Shown piece after piece: positions 1 to 7,369 of a stretch of DNA of 25,048 bases. The position numbers and the translations under genes were made by a program. The DNA is from JBEKYD01 sp049509915 (GTDB lineage: Bacteria > Acidobacteriota > Terriglobia > Bryobacterales > Bryobacteraceae), in NCBI GenBank assembly GCA_049509915.1, contig JBEKZL010000081.1, forward strand, positions 1-25,048. The letters run 5' to 3'. Under the pieces are notes generated by a model, which did no database searches, was not told the DNA's origin, and worked only from the letters and a program-made list of their open reading frames with translations. Numbering within the stretch: position 1 is the first letter of the stretch; every line of letters begins with the position of its first letter.

Positions 1-2
1 GG

Positions 3-426
3 ATTGCCCTCCTGTGGGCAGCGTTTGACGAGGCTCCCGGCAAGGAATGGCTCGCCAACGTCAATTATAGGAGGGCGTTCTTCCTATTTCAGACTGCAAG
101 AACCTGTCTTGGACAAGAGTGAGTCGAAATGCCAACCTGTCGGGGATAAACTGGGATGCGGATGGGAGAAACCGGAAGGTGGAGGAGGACTTCGCCACCA
201 TCAAGACTGGTCGAAGGCCCAGAAGCAGCCTTTCCCGCTGGGCGTGAGACCGGGGCCTATGATGACCCGGGCGTATCAAATGTGGATTCCCACGTCCTCT
301 ACCCGCCCCACGTGGCGCGGCTGGGCGTGGACATATTGGCAGTTCGATTCCGATTCCATCGTTTACGACATGGCCAAAGATGATTCGGTGCTGCCGATCT
401 GGAGAGCACTGATTTCGGAGAGTTAG
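3..426 (+). pseudogene. GH5 cellulase-like C-terminal remnant, multiply frameshifted, cut by the window edge
   Basis: No single frame is coherent, but pieces of three forward frames line up with the C-terminal half of a GH5 endoglucanase. From 3 to 119 one frame gives a stretch like the family's 'HYY-PF-FTHQ' region (NYRRAFFLFQTA). From about 128 to 205 a second frame reads GINWDADG...VEEDFATIK. From 208 to 243 a third frame reads WSKAQKQPFPLG. From 246 the first frame returns with ETGAYDD, matching the nucleophile motif GEFGAYD. From 316 to the stop at 424-426 the third frame reads RGWAWTYWQFDSDSIVYD, the usual GH5 ending with its stacking Trp, followed by PIWRALIS. At least four frame changes and an internal TGA at 120-122 mean it cannot make an enzyme. 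The proton-donor Glu would lie outside the window. Family assignment rests on recalled motifs, so moderate confidence. Confidence 0.55.
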
Positions 427-501
427 CAACGGCTGGTCCGGAGTTGGTGGCGGTGAATCGCCAAATGGCCGGATCGGCGGCCGAAGCTTTTTGAAAATCC
501 A

Positions 502-523
502 TGCACGATTTCGCGATCGTGCA
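502..523. repeat. Perfect inverted repeat (8-bp arms, 6-nt loop)
   Basis: TGCACGAT at 502-509 is exactly mirrored by ATCGTGCA at 516-523, with TTCGCG as the loop. It lies downstream of the GH5 remnant and upstream of the ThuA operon. There is no T-run after it, so it is not a standard intrinsic terminator. An operator or a stem-loop in the operon leader is possible. Confidence 0.5.
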
Positions 524-587
524 CCTCGAATGCATTGATCTTACAACTTGAATCCTCTGGGTGCGAGAAATGAAATCGGAGATTGGC

Positions 588-734
588 ATGCCAGAATCGA
601 AAGCCGCTCCCGCATCCCCAGAAAGCATTTCCCAGACCGAGGGAGTGCTTCTAAGGCCGGCTGGTGATAAGATCAATCGAAAACTCGGCGGACTCGGTCC
701 CCACGGCGGGCGTTTCGGCGCCGGCCTGCGGTGA
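588..734 (+). CDS. Possible small protein, 48 aa, unrecognised
   Basis: An ATG at 588 is preceded by GGAG at 578-581 with a 6-nt gap, which is good ribosome-binding geometry. The frame runs to TGA at 732-734, ending 45 bases before the ThuA start. The product would be basic and Gly/Pro-rich (MPESKAAPASPES...RFGAGLR), with no signal peptide, membrane segment or known motif. It could be a leader peptide, a decayed gene end or chance. Confidence 0.2.
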   Translation: MPESKAAPASPESISQTEGVLLRPAGDKINRKLGGLGPHGGRFGAGLR

Positions 735-779
735 CCTTAAACGGGCGGGAGCCGCGATGGCCTGCCCAGAGGAGACTTG

Positions 780-2207
780 ATGACCCTTAAAGGATTGCGA
801 TTCCAGTGGCTGGCGGGAGCGGGAGCTTGCTTGTGCGTGGGCGCCGTGGTTGTGTTGCTGGCTCAACCGCCACAAGGACAGCCGGCACAGGCCGGGCGCG
901 GAGGCGGACGTGGCGGGGTTGCCGCCAGCTTGTTCCCCATGGTCGACGTGAATAAGGACGGGGAACTCACTCGCGACGAGCTGAAGGCTGCCTTCGCCCA
1001 GTGGCTGGCCGAGGCCGATACTGGCAAGACCGGCGCGATTACCGCGGAGCAACTCGGGGGCGTTTTGAATGCCGCCTTGCCACGGCCGGCCACCGGAGCC
1101 GGACGCGGCCCGCAACCCCAGACCCCCAAGCCAGAAGACGTGCAGAAGATGATGGCCGCGCTGCCGGACAAGGCACCTGCCAAGCCGCTGCATCCGCGCA
1201 GGGTGCTCGTGCTTTGTAAGGCCAACGGGTACGTACATTCCAGCATTCCCCTTGCGGCCAAGACCGTGGAAGCGCTGGGCACCAAGGCGGGCGCGTGGAC
1301 GACCACTGTCACCTACGACCCGGCCGACATTACTACCCAAAATCTGAAACAATACGATCTGGTGTTCCTGGATAGCACCACCGGCGCTTTCCTGGATGAC
1401 CCGAACGATGCCTCGGTTACGGAAGCCCGGAAGAAGGCTTTGCTCGATTTCGTGCGATCCGGCAAGGGTCTGGCGGGGATTCACGCCGCCACCGATTCGT
1501 ACCACCAGGCAGGTGGGGCTCGCGGTGGCTTTGGCCCCGGGACGACGCTTGCGATGCAGATGGTTTCGGCCGGGGATAAGAACAACGACCAAAAGCTCGG
1601 TCGGGAAGAACTCAACGCGCTGGCGGATTCGTGGTTCGACGAGCTGGATCCGCAGAAAACCGGCAGAGTGAGCCAGCAGGATTTCACCGCGCGCTTTGCC
1701 GGAGTGATGCCCGCTGTTTCGGGCGCCGGCCGCGGGATGGCTGGACGCCAAGGCCGCGACACGCAAGTTGGCACGTGGCCCGAATTCAACAAGATGATTG
1801 GCGGCTTCTTCAAGTTCCATTGGGTGTATCCGCAGCTCATCACCGTCAAAATCGACGATCCGAAGAGCCCCCTGACCGCGATGTTCCATAACGAAGAGTT
1901 CCAGATCCATGACGAGACCTACACCTTCGGCATGGATACCTGGTCGCGTAGAAATCTTCACATCCTGACGAGCATCGATTACGCCAAAATGAGCGATGCC
2001 GACAAAGCCAAAGAGGACTATCCGCGGGCCGACCACGACTACGGCCTAAGCTGGGTCCACCGCGAGGGCAAGGGCCGTGTCTTCTATGAGGCCCATGGCC
2101 ACAATGAGAGTATCTACGCTATGACGCCGATGCTCGAGCATGTTTTGGCGGGAGTTCAGTACGCCCTTGGCGATCTGAAGGCGGACGACGCTCCGAGCGC
2201 CAAATAG
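780..2207 (+). CDS. ThuA-like protein with two EF-hand pairs, one inserted inside the ThuA fold
   Basis: A 475-residue exported or membrane-anchored protein. The hydrophobic segment at residues 11-28 looks like a signal sequence. A first EF-hand pair lies at about 54-95 (canonical loop DVNKDGELTRDE, degenerate partner DTGKTGAITAEQ). The ThuA (glutamine-amidotransferase-like) fold begins at about 139 (RRVLVLCKANGYVH) and includes GIHAATDSYH at 233-242. It is then interrupted by a second EF-hand pair at 266-301 (DKNNDQKLGREE, DPQKTGRVSQQD) and resumes at WPEFNKMIGG (333-342), ending with GKGRVFYEAHGH. ThuA-like proteins are linked to sugar utilisation and usually sit beside Gfo/Idh/MocA enzymes, but their chemistry is poorly defined. 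ATG 780 is preferred to the in-frame TTG at 777 because AGAGGAG then lies 5 nt upstream. It is the first gene of a three-gene operon. Confidence 0.88.
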   Translation: MTLKGLRFQWLAGAGACLCVGAVVVLLAQPPQGQPAQAGRGGGRGGVAASLFPMVDVNKDGELTRDELKAAFAQWLAEADTGKTGAITAEQLGGVLNAALPRPATGAGRGPQPQTPKPEDVQKMMAALPDKAPAKPLHPRRVLVLCKANGYVHSSIPLAAKTVEALGTKAGAWTTTVTYDPADITTQNLKQYDLVFLDSTTGAFLDDPNDASVTEARKKALLDFVRSGKGLAGIHAATDSYHQAGGARGGFGPGTTLAMQMVSAGDKNNDQKLGREELNALADSWFDELDPQKTGRVSQQDFTARFAGVMPAVSGAGRGMAGRQGRDTQVGTWPEFNKMIGGFFKFHWVYPQLITVKIDDPKSPLTAMFHNEEFQIHDETYTFGMDTWSRRNLHILTSIDYAKMSDADKAKEDYPRADHDYGLSWVHREGKGRVFYEAHGHNESIYAMTPMLEHVLAGVQYALGDLKADDAPSAK

Positions 2208-2232
2208 CGGGCCCGAAAATTACCGGGGCCCG
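2208..2232. repeat. GC-rich inverted repeat between ThuA and DUF1080 genes
   Basis: CGGGCCC at 2208-2214 pairs with GGGCCCG at 2226-2232 around an 11-nt loop, directly after the ThuA stop codon. No T-run follows, so it more likely protects or attenuates an operon transcript than terminates it. Confidence 0.4.
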
Positions 2233-2271
2233 GGTTGCTTCCGGGGCATTCTGGTTTTAAGATTACTTACC

Positions 2272-2952
2272 ATGACAAAGTTCCTGTTTCTGTGCTCGGT
2301 AGTTCTATGGTTGTCACCGGCCTCTGCAGAGGTCGGCAAGATCCCCGAAGGGTTTACGCCGATTTTCAACGGCAAGGACCTGAAGGGTTGGCATGCCAGC
2401 CGCAGTTCCCATCACGGGACGACGCCGGATATCCGCGTCGAGAACGGTGAGATACTGATCGGCCAGAACCCCATCGGAGAAGGCGGAATCCTGCTCACGG
2501 ACAAGCGATACAAAGACTTCGAGCTATACCTGGAAGCCATGCCGGAGTGGCAGTGCGACAGCGGCATCTTCCTGCGGTCGAACGAGGATGGCAATGCCTA
2601 CCAGGTTACGGTGGATTACCTCCCCGGCGGCTCCATCGGCGCCCTGATCACCGAGGGTATCCCCGCGTTGAACGGCACCGGACCGCGGCGCGCGCCGGAC
2701 TGGCAGAAGATTTGGAAGCGTGACGCCTGGAATACTTTCTGGATCCGCATGACCGGCTTCGCCCCGCACGTCACCATCAAGATGAACGACGTCCAGATCG
2801 TGGACTACCAGGACGACAAAAACCATGCCCTGGGCAACGTGCCGGACGGCATGATCGCGCTGCAGCAGCACTATAGCAACGCCACCACCGCGCGGGCCAA
2901 ACCGCACGGCGCACACCGGTTCCGGAATATCGCCATAAAGGAGTTGAAATAG
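2272..2952 (+). CDS. Secreted DUF1080 protein (3-keto-disaccharide hydrolase family)
   Basis: 226 residues with a Sec signal peptide (about 1-19, FLFLCSVVLWLSPASA). The rest is one PF06439-type jelly-roll domain. It opens with GFTPIFNGKDLKGWH (27-41) and has the family's W-x-CDSGIFLR core (93-102), YQVTVDY (110-116), the NTFWIRMTG strand (154-162) and a closing strand RFRNIAIKEL. The family name comes from members that cleave 3-keto-disaccharides. Many others are uncharacterised, so the exact substrate is unknown. There is no clear Shine-Dalgarno sequence before ATG 2272, 64 bases after the ThuA gene, so translation may be weak or structure-dependent. It is followed by the SUMF1-like gene after only 2 bases, which implies one mRNA. 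The GMC dehydrogenase further along could generate its keto-sugar substrate (inference). Confidence 0.9.
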   Translation: MTKFLFLCSVVLWLSPASAEVGKIPEGFTPIFNGKDLKGWHASRSSHHGTTPDIRVENGEILIGQNPIGEGGILLTDKRYKDFELYLEAMPEWQCDSGIFLRSNEDGNAYQVTVDYLPGGSIGALITEGIPALNGTGPRRAPDWQKIWKRDAWNTFWIRMTGFAPHVTIKMNDVQIVDYQDDKNHALGNVPDGMIALQQHYSNATTARAKPHGAHRFRNIAIKELK

Positions 2953-2954
2953 CC

Positions 2955-3788
2955 ATGCCGGCCCTGCAAACCAGTTTTCTGATCGGCTTGCTGGCGCTGC
3001 TGCCGGTGGCCGTTCCGGCGCAGCCTAACACCGAGACCAACAGCATTGGAATGGAGTTCGTGCTGGTGCCGGCCGGCAGCTTCACCATGGGAATATTCAA
3101 ACCGGTCTGCGCTCCCGTGGGCACCGGGCAGAACGTCACTGAGGAAGAGTACCAGGAGTGCGAGAAGATGGCCAAGGCGGAGGCGCGCCCGGGCTTTAAA
3201 GCGGATGTTCCCAAGCCCTTCTACATGGGCAAGTACGAGGTCACGCAAGGGCAATATCAGAAGGTGATGGGCCGGAATCCGTCTTACCACACCCAGGCGG
3301 TAGTGGGTGTGGCTACCGATAAATATCCTGTGGACAGCGTCACGTGGCAGGATGCCCAGGCGTTCATGAAGAAGCTCAATGCCATGGAGAAGACCAAAGC
3401 CTACCGGATGCCCTCCGAGCTCGAGTGGGAGTACGCCGCGCGCGCCGGCACCGAGGACGAAACCCAGGGCAGGAAAGTGGACGAGGTGGCCTGGTACATG
3501 AGGAACTCAAACTTCGTCACGCATCCGGTGGGCGGCAAGGCGCCCAACGCATGGGGCCTCTACGACATGCTGGGCAACGTGTGGGAGTGGGTCGCGGACT
3601 TCTACGACGACCAGGTCGAGCCCACCGGCCCGAAAGGCCCTTCCTCCGGCAAAGAGCACGTGCTGCGCGGCGGCGGCTTCCAGGCTCACCAGAAGAACGT
3701 TCGCGTCTTGGTCCACGCCGGAGGCCCGGGCAGCGTGATTTCGACCGGTTTCCGCGTGTTGAAAGAGGCTCCCGGGGGACAGAAATAG
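2955..3788 (+). CDS. Secreted SUMF1/FGE-like protein lacking catalytic cysteines
   Basis: 277 residues: signal peptide at about 1-22 (FLIGLLALLPVAVPAQ), then one formylglycine-generating-enzyme-like domain. Landmarks are IGMEFVLVPAGSFTMG (31-46), YEVTQGQYQKVMG (94-106), the P-V--VTW-DA motif (125-134), RMPSELEWEYAARAG (151-165), GLYDMLGNVWEWVADFY (201-217), LRGGGF (237-242) and the terminal GFRV (265-268). True FGE uses a C-terminal Cys pair shortly before and after this last region. Here the only cysteines are at 52 and 69, and the VRVLVHAG...STGFRVL region has none. It is therefore unlikely to activate sulfatases, and none is encoded nearby. A binding or structural role fits better. The start sits 2 nt after the DUF1080 stop, with AAAGGAG at 2937-2943 inside that gene, so the two are translationally linked. 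Confidence 0.88.
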   Translation: MPALQTSFLIGLLALLPVAVPAQPNTETNSIGMEFVLVPAGSFTMGIFKPVCAPVGTGQNVTEEEYQECEKMAKAEARPGFKADVPKPFYMGKYEVTQGQYQKVMGRNPSYHTQAVVGVATDKYPVDSVTWQDAQAFMKKLNAMEKTKAYRMPSELEWEYAARAGTEDETQGRKVDEVAWYMRNSNFVTHPVGGKAPNAWGLYDMLGNVWEWVADFYDDQVEPTGPKGPSSGKEHVLRGGGFQAHQKNVRVLVHAGGPGSVISTGFRVLKEAPGGQK

Positions 3789-3843
3789 CCACGTGTCCCA
3801 CGACCGGCCCGGCCCACCGATACTCCCACGGCGGGGCGCTTCG

Positions 3844-4782
3844 TCAAACGTCGATGCCGGCCTTGCGCATTACGGCCTGAGCGGTTTCCAGCCCCAGCCT
3901 GGCTCCGTCCTCCGCCGACATCTCTTTCGGGATCCGCCCGATCGGCTCTGGGCTCACACTGCCTGCCCAGCCCATCTCTTTTAGCGTCTTGAAAATCTCC
4001 ACCAGGGGAATGACTCCTTCGCCCGCCATTAGCCGGGCGTTGTCCCGCACGTCCTCCGGCGGCATCTTGGCTGCATCCGACAGGTGAACCAGTACGATCC
4101 GCGAATTCCCCGCGCGCTTGATGTCGTCCAATGTTCCCCCCGAGTGATACCAGTGCCACACGTCCAGCACCACCCCGAAGCTCGGTCCGCATTCCTTGGC
4201 GAAATCCACCATCTCGTTCATTTGCCAGATGAACGGGTGCGGAGCGCGTTGACGGAACTGCAAGGGTCCCAGGAACTCGAATCCACAGCGCACGTTGTAC
4301 CGCGACAGGACCGCCCCTACCGTCGTGAAGCGGTCTTTCAGAGTTTTCCGCAACTCCTCCTTGGGCGTCTGGCTCGCGGCCGGCATCACTACCATCATCC
4401 GACTGCACCCGATCCCCGCCGCGAACTTCACCTTGTCTTCCAGGTCTTCCATCCCCTTCTTGAAAGCGTCATCGTCGCCGCGCGTTGCGTTCACCGGCAG
4501 GCTGGTGAAGGACGGCTTCAGCTTCAACTCCTTTAAGAGCGCCAGCGTCGCTTCCAGGCCCTCCTTCATCGCACCGGGCAGGTTGATGTCCGTCCCTCCG
4601 TAACCTACCTTCGCCGCCAGTCGGGCGAACTCCGGCCATTGCACCTTCCCTCCCACCAGCGAACTATTCAGCGCAATGTACATTCCCGAGCCGGCTGCGC
4701 GACCGGTGCCGGCCAGCCCCATGGCCGCCCCCAGACCGGCTGCTACTTTCACGAAATCTCTACGCTTGATCGCTGTTTGCAT
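3844..4782 (-). CDS. Tat-exported sugar isomerase/epimerase-like TIM-barrel protein
   Basis: 312 residues of the xylose-isomerase-like TIM-barrel (AP endonuclease 2) family. The N-terminus has a twin-arginine signal (KRRDFVKVAAG, then a hydrophobic stretch ending AAG near 31), so the enzyme is predicted to be exported folded. Likely metal ligands are visible in family order: E169 in GFEF, D207 and H210 in LDVWHWYH, H233 in LVHLSD, and E279 in SPEP. Such enzymes isomerise or epimerise sugars, and related ones act on keto-sugars. The substrate is unknown. The start at 4782 is chosen over an upstream ATG at 4806 because the Shine-Dalgarno GGGAGG lies 9 nt before it and would otherwise be inside the gene. 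It is last in the leftward gene group, 51 bases after a Gfo/Idh/MocA gene, and its end faces the SUMF1-like gene across 55 bases. Confidence 0.87.
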   Translation of the reverse strand: MQTAIKRRDFVKVAAGLGAAMGLAGTGRAAGSGMYIALNSSLVGGKVQWPEFARLAAKVGYGGTDINLPGAMKEGLEATLALLKELKLKPSFTSLPVNATRGDDDAFKKGMEDLEDKVKFAAGIGCSRMMVVMPAASQTPKEELRKTLKDRFTTVGAVLSRYNVRCGFEFLGPLQFRQRAPHPFIWQMNEMVDFAKECGPSFGVVLDVWHWYHSGGTLDDIKRAGNSRIVLVHLSDAAKMPPEDVRDNARLMAGEGVIPLVEIFKTLKEMGWAGSVSPEPIGRIPKEMSAEDGARLGLETAQAVMRKAGIDV

Positions 4783-4833
4783 GGATCTTTGCCTCCCTTT
4801 CCGCAAAAGGACCGCTCTGCGCCTTCGAAGCCA

Positions 4834-6075
4834 CTAACTCATCGCGACGGCTTGCCGCGCGGCGCCGTCCCAACGGTAGTTCTTCTCGGTGCGGATCGCC
4901 AGCACGCCCAGCAGCAACGGCAGGCTCGAATAGAAGCCCGTCTCGTAGTCCGTGATGGGCTTCTGCCGCGATTTCACGCAATCCAGGAAGTTGCGCGCGT
5001 GCGCCTTGTTCGACGGGTCGCCGTTGTAAGGGAACGTTTCATTCACCGCTTCAAAAGTTGGCGGAGGAGGAGCGGTCTGCGGCTGCCCCGGCGCGACGCG
5101 CTGCGGGATTGGTTTGGCGGTATAGCAGGTTCGCCCGATGTGCAGGGCGCCGGTAGTCCCATAGAAAAAGTTGCCGCTACCAGCGTCGTACTCCGCACTT
5201 GGCATGTACACGTTCGCGAAGGTCATCACGAACTTGTCGTACTGCCAGGTGATGGCCCACGTGTCGGCCGGTTCTTCCTGGTTAGGCGGCGTTACCCTTA
5301 TCCACCGCGCCGACGCCGTCACCGACAACGGCTCCCTAGCCCCCAGGTACCAGTGGACGACGTCTGCGATGTGTACTCCCTGGTCCGTGATGATGCCTCC
5401 GCCGTAGTCGTAATAGCTCCGCCAGTTCCGTTGCCGCGTCGGCGTATACGGCCTGCGCGGTGCCGGCCCTTGAAACAGCTCCCAGTTGAGCCCGGGCGGG
5501 GGGTCCTGCGGCTGCTCGAGTGGCCGCGTATAGTTGCCCTGCCAATGCAGTGCGGCATGGTAAATCGTGCCGAATTTACCATCCTGGACCCACTTGGCGC
5601 ACATCCGGAAGTGCTCCCAGCTGCGCTGCTGCAAACCGATCTCCACAATGCGGTTGTGCTGCTTCACGGCGTCTACCGCTTTCGCCGCCGCGCCGATGTC
5701 GTTCGAAGCTGGCTTCTCGCAGTAGGCGTCTTTCCCCGCCTGGCAGGCTTCGATCACCATCTGCGCATGCCAGTGGTCCGGCGTGGCGATCAGCACCGCG
5801 TCCACATCCTTGCGGTCTAGCACTTTCCTGTAATCCACGAACTGCGCGGGGTTGTTCGGCAGAGCCGAGGCCCCTTTTTCCAGGTTCGGCTGGAACACAT
5901 CGCAGACCGCCACGAATTCACAGTCCGGATTGACTGCCAGGGCGGCCGTTACCTGCCGGCCCCGGTTGCCCGAGCCGATCACTCCCATGCGGATTCTGTC
6001 ATTGGCGCCCACGGCTGAGCGCGCCATCGCGGCGGTCAGACCCGAGCTTGTCAAGAACGAGCGTCTGGTTGTCAT
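4834..6075 (-). CDS. Tat-exported Gfo/Idh/MocA family oxidoreductase (tandem copy A)
   Basis: 413 residues. A twin-arginine signal at 1-24 (TTRRSFLTSSG...AVGAND) is followed directly by the Rossmann nucleotide-binding strand MGVIGSGNRG (30-39). Family motifs follow: CDVF (58-61), DYRKVLDRKDVDAVLIATPDHWH, then EKP with the likely catalytic Lys at 121. The second set, D231, H235 and D238 in TDQGVHIADVVHW, is the usual substrate-side triad. The C-terminal part ends with NFLDCVKSRQKPITD, typical of the exported acidobacterial/planctomycetal subgroup. These enzymes oxidise or reduce sugar hydroxyls with tightly bound NAD(P), and Tat export allows the cofactor to be carried along, as in glucose-fructose oxidoreductase. 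AAGGAG lies 9 nt before the ATG. It is separated by 31 bases from its close paralogue upstream. Confidence 0.92.
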   Translation of the reverse strand: MTTRRSFLTSSGLTAAMARSAVGANDRIRMGVIGSGNRGRQVTAALAVNPDCEFVAVCDVFQPNLEKGASALPNNPAQFVDYRKVLDRKDVDAVLIATPDHWHAQMVIEACQAGKDAYCEKPASNDIGAAAKAVDAVKQHNRIVEIGLQQRSWEHFRMCAKWVQDGKFGTIYHAALHWQGNYTRPLEQPQDPPPGLNWELFQGPAPRRPYTPTRQRNWRSYYDYGGGIITDQGVHIADVVHWYLGAREPLSVTASARWIRVTPPNQEEPADTWAITWQYDKFVMTFANVYMPSAEYDAGSGNFFYGTTGALHIGRTCYTAKPIPQRVAPGQPQTAPPPPTFEAVNETFPYNGDPSNKAHARNFLDCVKSRQKPITDYETGFYSSLPLLLGVLAIRTEKNYRWDGAARQAVAMS

Positions 6076-6106
6076 CTCCGCTCTCTCCTTCGTACGCGGC
6101 GGGCCT

Positions 6107-7369
6107 CTAGCCGGCTACCGCCTGTTTCCCATCCCACTTGTATGACTTACCCGTGCGTAACGCCATCACTCCCATCAGTAATGGCAGCGTCGAATAGAAC
6201 CCTGTCTCCACGTCCGTCAGCGGCTTTTGCCGCGACTTCACGCAGTCCAGGAAATTCCGCGTGTGCGCCTGGTCCGACGGCCTCACAAACGGCTGCCCCG
6301 ATTTGTCCGGCTCCCGCACGTCTTTGACCTTCGAGTTCACGGCTTCAAACGCCGGCGGTTGCGGCTCCTGTCCCGGGCGCCGCGTCGGCGGCGGCAGCGG
6401 TGTCATCGTGTAGCTGTACCGGTTCACGTGCATGGATCCGCGGTTACCGTAGAAGTAGTTCCCCGCCGAGTTGTCGAATTCCGACAGGGGCATGAACGCG
6501 TTGCTGAACGTCATTACGAATTTGTCGTACTGCCACGTGATGGCGAACGAATCCGGCAGCATTTCCGGCGCCAGGCTGGCCGGTGCTTGCACGAACTGCC
6601 CCGAGGCGGCTACCGTGCGGGGCGCCTTCATTCCCAGGTACCATTGCACGACATCGGCAATGTGCACCCCCTGGTCCGTCACGATGCCCCCGCCGTAATC
6701 GTAGAACCCGCGCCACATCCGCTGCCGCATGGAGGTGTAGGGCTTGCGGGGCGCCGGCCCTTGGAACAACTCCCAGTCCAGACCCTCCGGTACCGGCTGC
6801 ACCTCACCCAGTCCGCGGCTGTAGTGGCCCTGCCAATGCAGCCCGGCATGGTAGATTTGTCCGAACCGGCCATCCTTGATGTAGTTATAGCACTCCTGAA
6901 AGTGGGCCCAACTGCGCTGCTGCAAGCCCACCTGCACCACCCGGTTGTACTTTTTGACGGCGTCCACCGCCTTCCAGGCCTCCTCGATCTTGTTTGACAG
7001 GGGCTTCTCGCAATACGCATCCTTGCCCACCTGACACGCTTCCGCCAGGATCTGCGCATGCCAGTGATCCGGCGTGGCGATCAGCACCGCGTCTACATCC
7101 TTGCGGTCGAGGACTTTCCGGTAGTCGACATAGGCTTCCGGCTTGTTGGGCAGCGCGTCAACCGTCTTCTCCCGGTTGGGTTTGAACACATCGCAAACCG
7201 CCACCATATCACAGTCCGGGTTGGTGGTGGCAAACACCTGGGCCATATAGCTACCTCGGGTGCCCGTGCCGATCACTCCCATACGGATTCTGTCGTTGGC
7301 GCCCACGGCGGAGCGCGACATGGCAGCAGTCAGCCCGGAACTTACAAGAAATGCACGTCTACTGGTCAT
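6107..7369 (-). CDS. Tat-exported Gfo/Idh/MocA family oxidoreductase (tandem copy B)
   Basis: 420 residues and a close paralogue of the next gene downstream. Both begin MT-RR-FL-SSGLTAAM and share SAVGANDRIRMGVIG. The Tat signal covers 1-24. The Rossmann motif is GVIGTGTRG (31-39), the EKP lysine is K122, and the substrate-side residues are D232, H236 and D239 in TDQGVHIADVVQW. NFLDCVKSRQKPLTD marks the C-terminal region. It differs from copy A by a longer loop before that motif (KVKDVREPDKSGQPF). A periplasmic sugar dehydrogenase or reductase with bound NAD(P) is expected, with unknown substrate. AGAGGG precedes the ATG by a few bases. The 275-base gap upstream carries repeated operator-like sequences, so this gene may have its own promoter. 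Confidence 0.92.
   Translation of the reverse strand: MTSRRAFLVSSGLTAAMSRSAVGANDRIRMGVIGTGTRGSYMAQVFATTNPDCDMVAVCDVFKPNREKTVDALPNKPEAYVDYRKVLDRKDVDAVLIATPDHWHAQILAEACQVGKDAYCEKPLSNKIEEAWKAVDAVKKYNRVVQVGLQQRSWAHFQECYNYIKDGRFGQIYHAGLHWQGHYSRGLGEVQPVPEGLDWELFQGPAPRKPYTSMRQRMWRGFYDYGGGIVTDQGVHIADVVQWYLGMKAPRTVAASGQFVQAPASLAPEMLPDSFAITWQYDKFVMTFSNAFMPLSEFDNSAGNYFYGNRGSMHVNRYSYTMTPLPPPTRRPGQEPQPPAFEAVNSKVKDVREPDKSGQPFVRPSDQAHTRNFLDCVKSRQKPLTDVETGFYSTLPLLMGVMALRTGKSYKWDGKQAVAG

Larger units (their letters stand above)
427..779. other. Intergenic stretch between the GH5 remnant and the ThuA operon
   Basis: About 350 bases with no recognised gene. It contains a perfect 8-bp inverted repeat at 502-523 and one 48-codon open frame at 588-734, annotated separately. 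No convincing -35/-10 pair was found. The promoter of the following operon should lie here, and the strong Shine-Dalgarno AGAGGAG just before 780 belongs to that operon. Confidence 0.5.

Noticed and set aside
651..2036. Long open frame on the minus strand opposite the first ThuA-like gene (461 codons)
   Set aside because: It is a shadow of the GC-rich coding strand: no motif, no export signal or family, while the plus strand carries clear ThuA and EF-hand motifs and a strong ribosome-binding site.
3789..3843. Possible bidirectional terminator between the convergent gene groups
   Set aside because: The 55-base gap is GC-rich but I could not find a clean stem followed by a T-run on either strand.
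4639..5820. Long plus-strand open frame opposite the tandem oxidoreductase copy A
   Set aside because: Arg/Pro/Leu-rich translation without any domain. The minus strand encodes a complete Gfo/Idh/MocA protein there.
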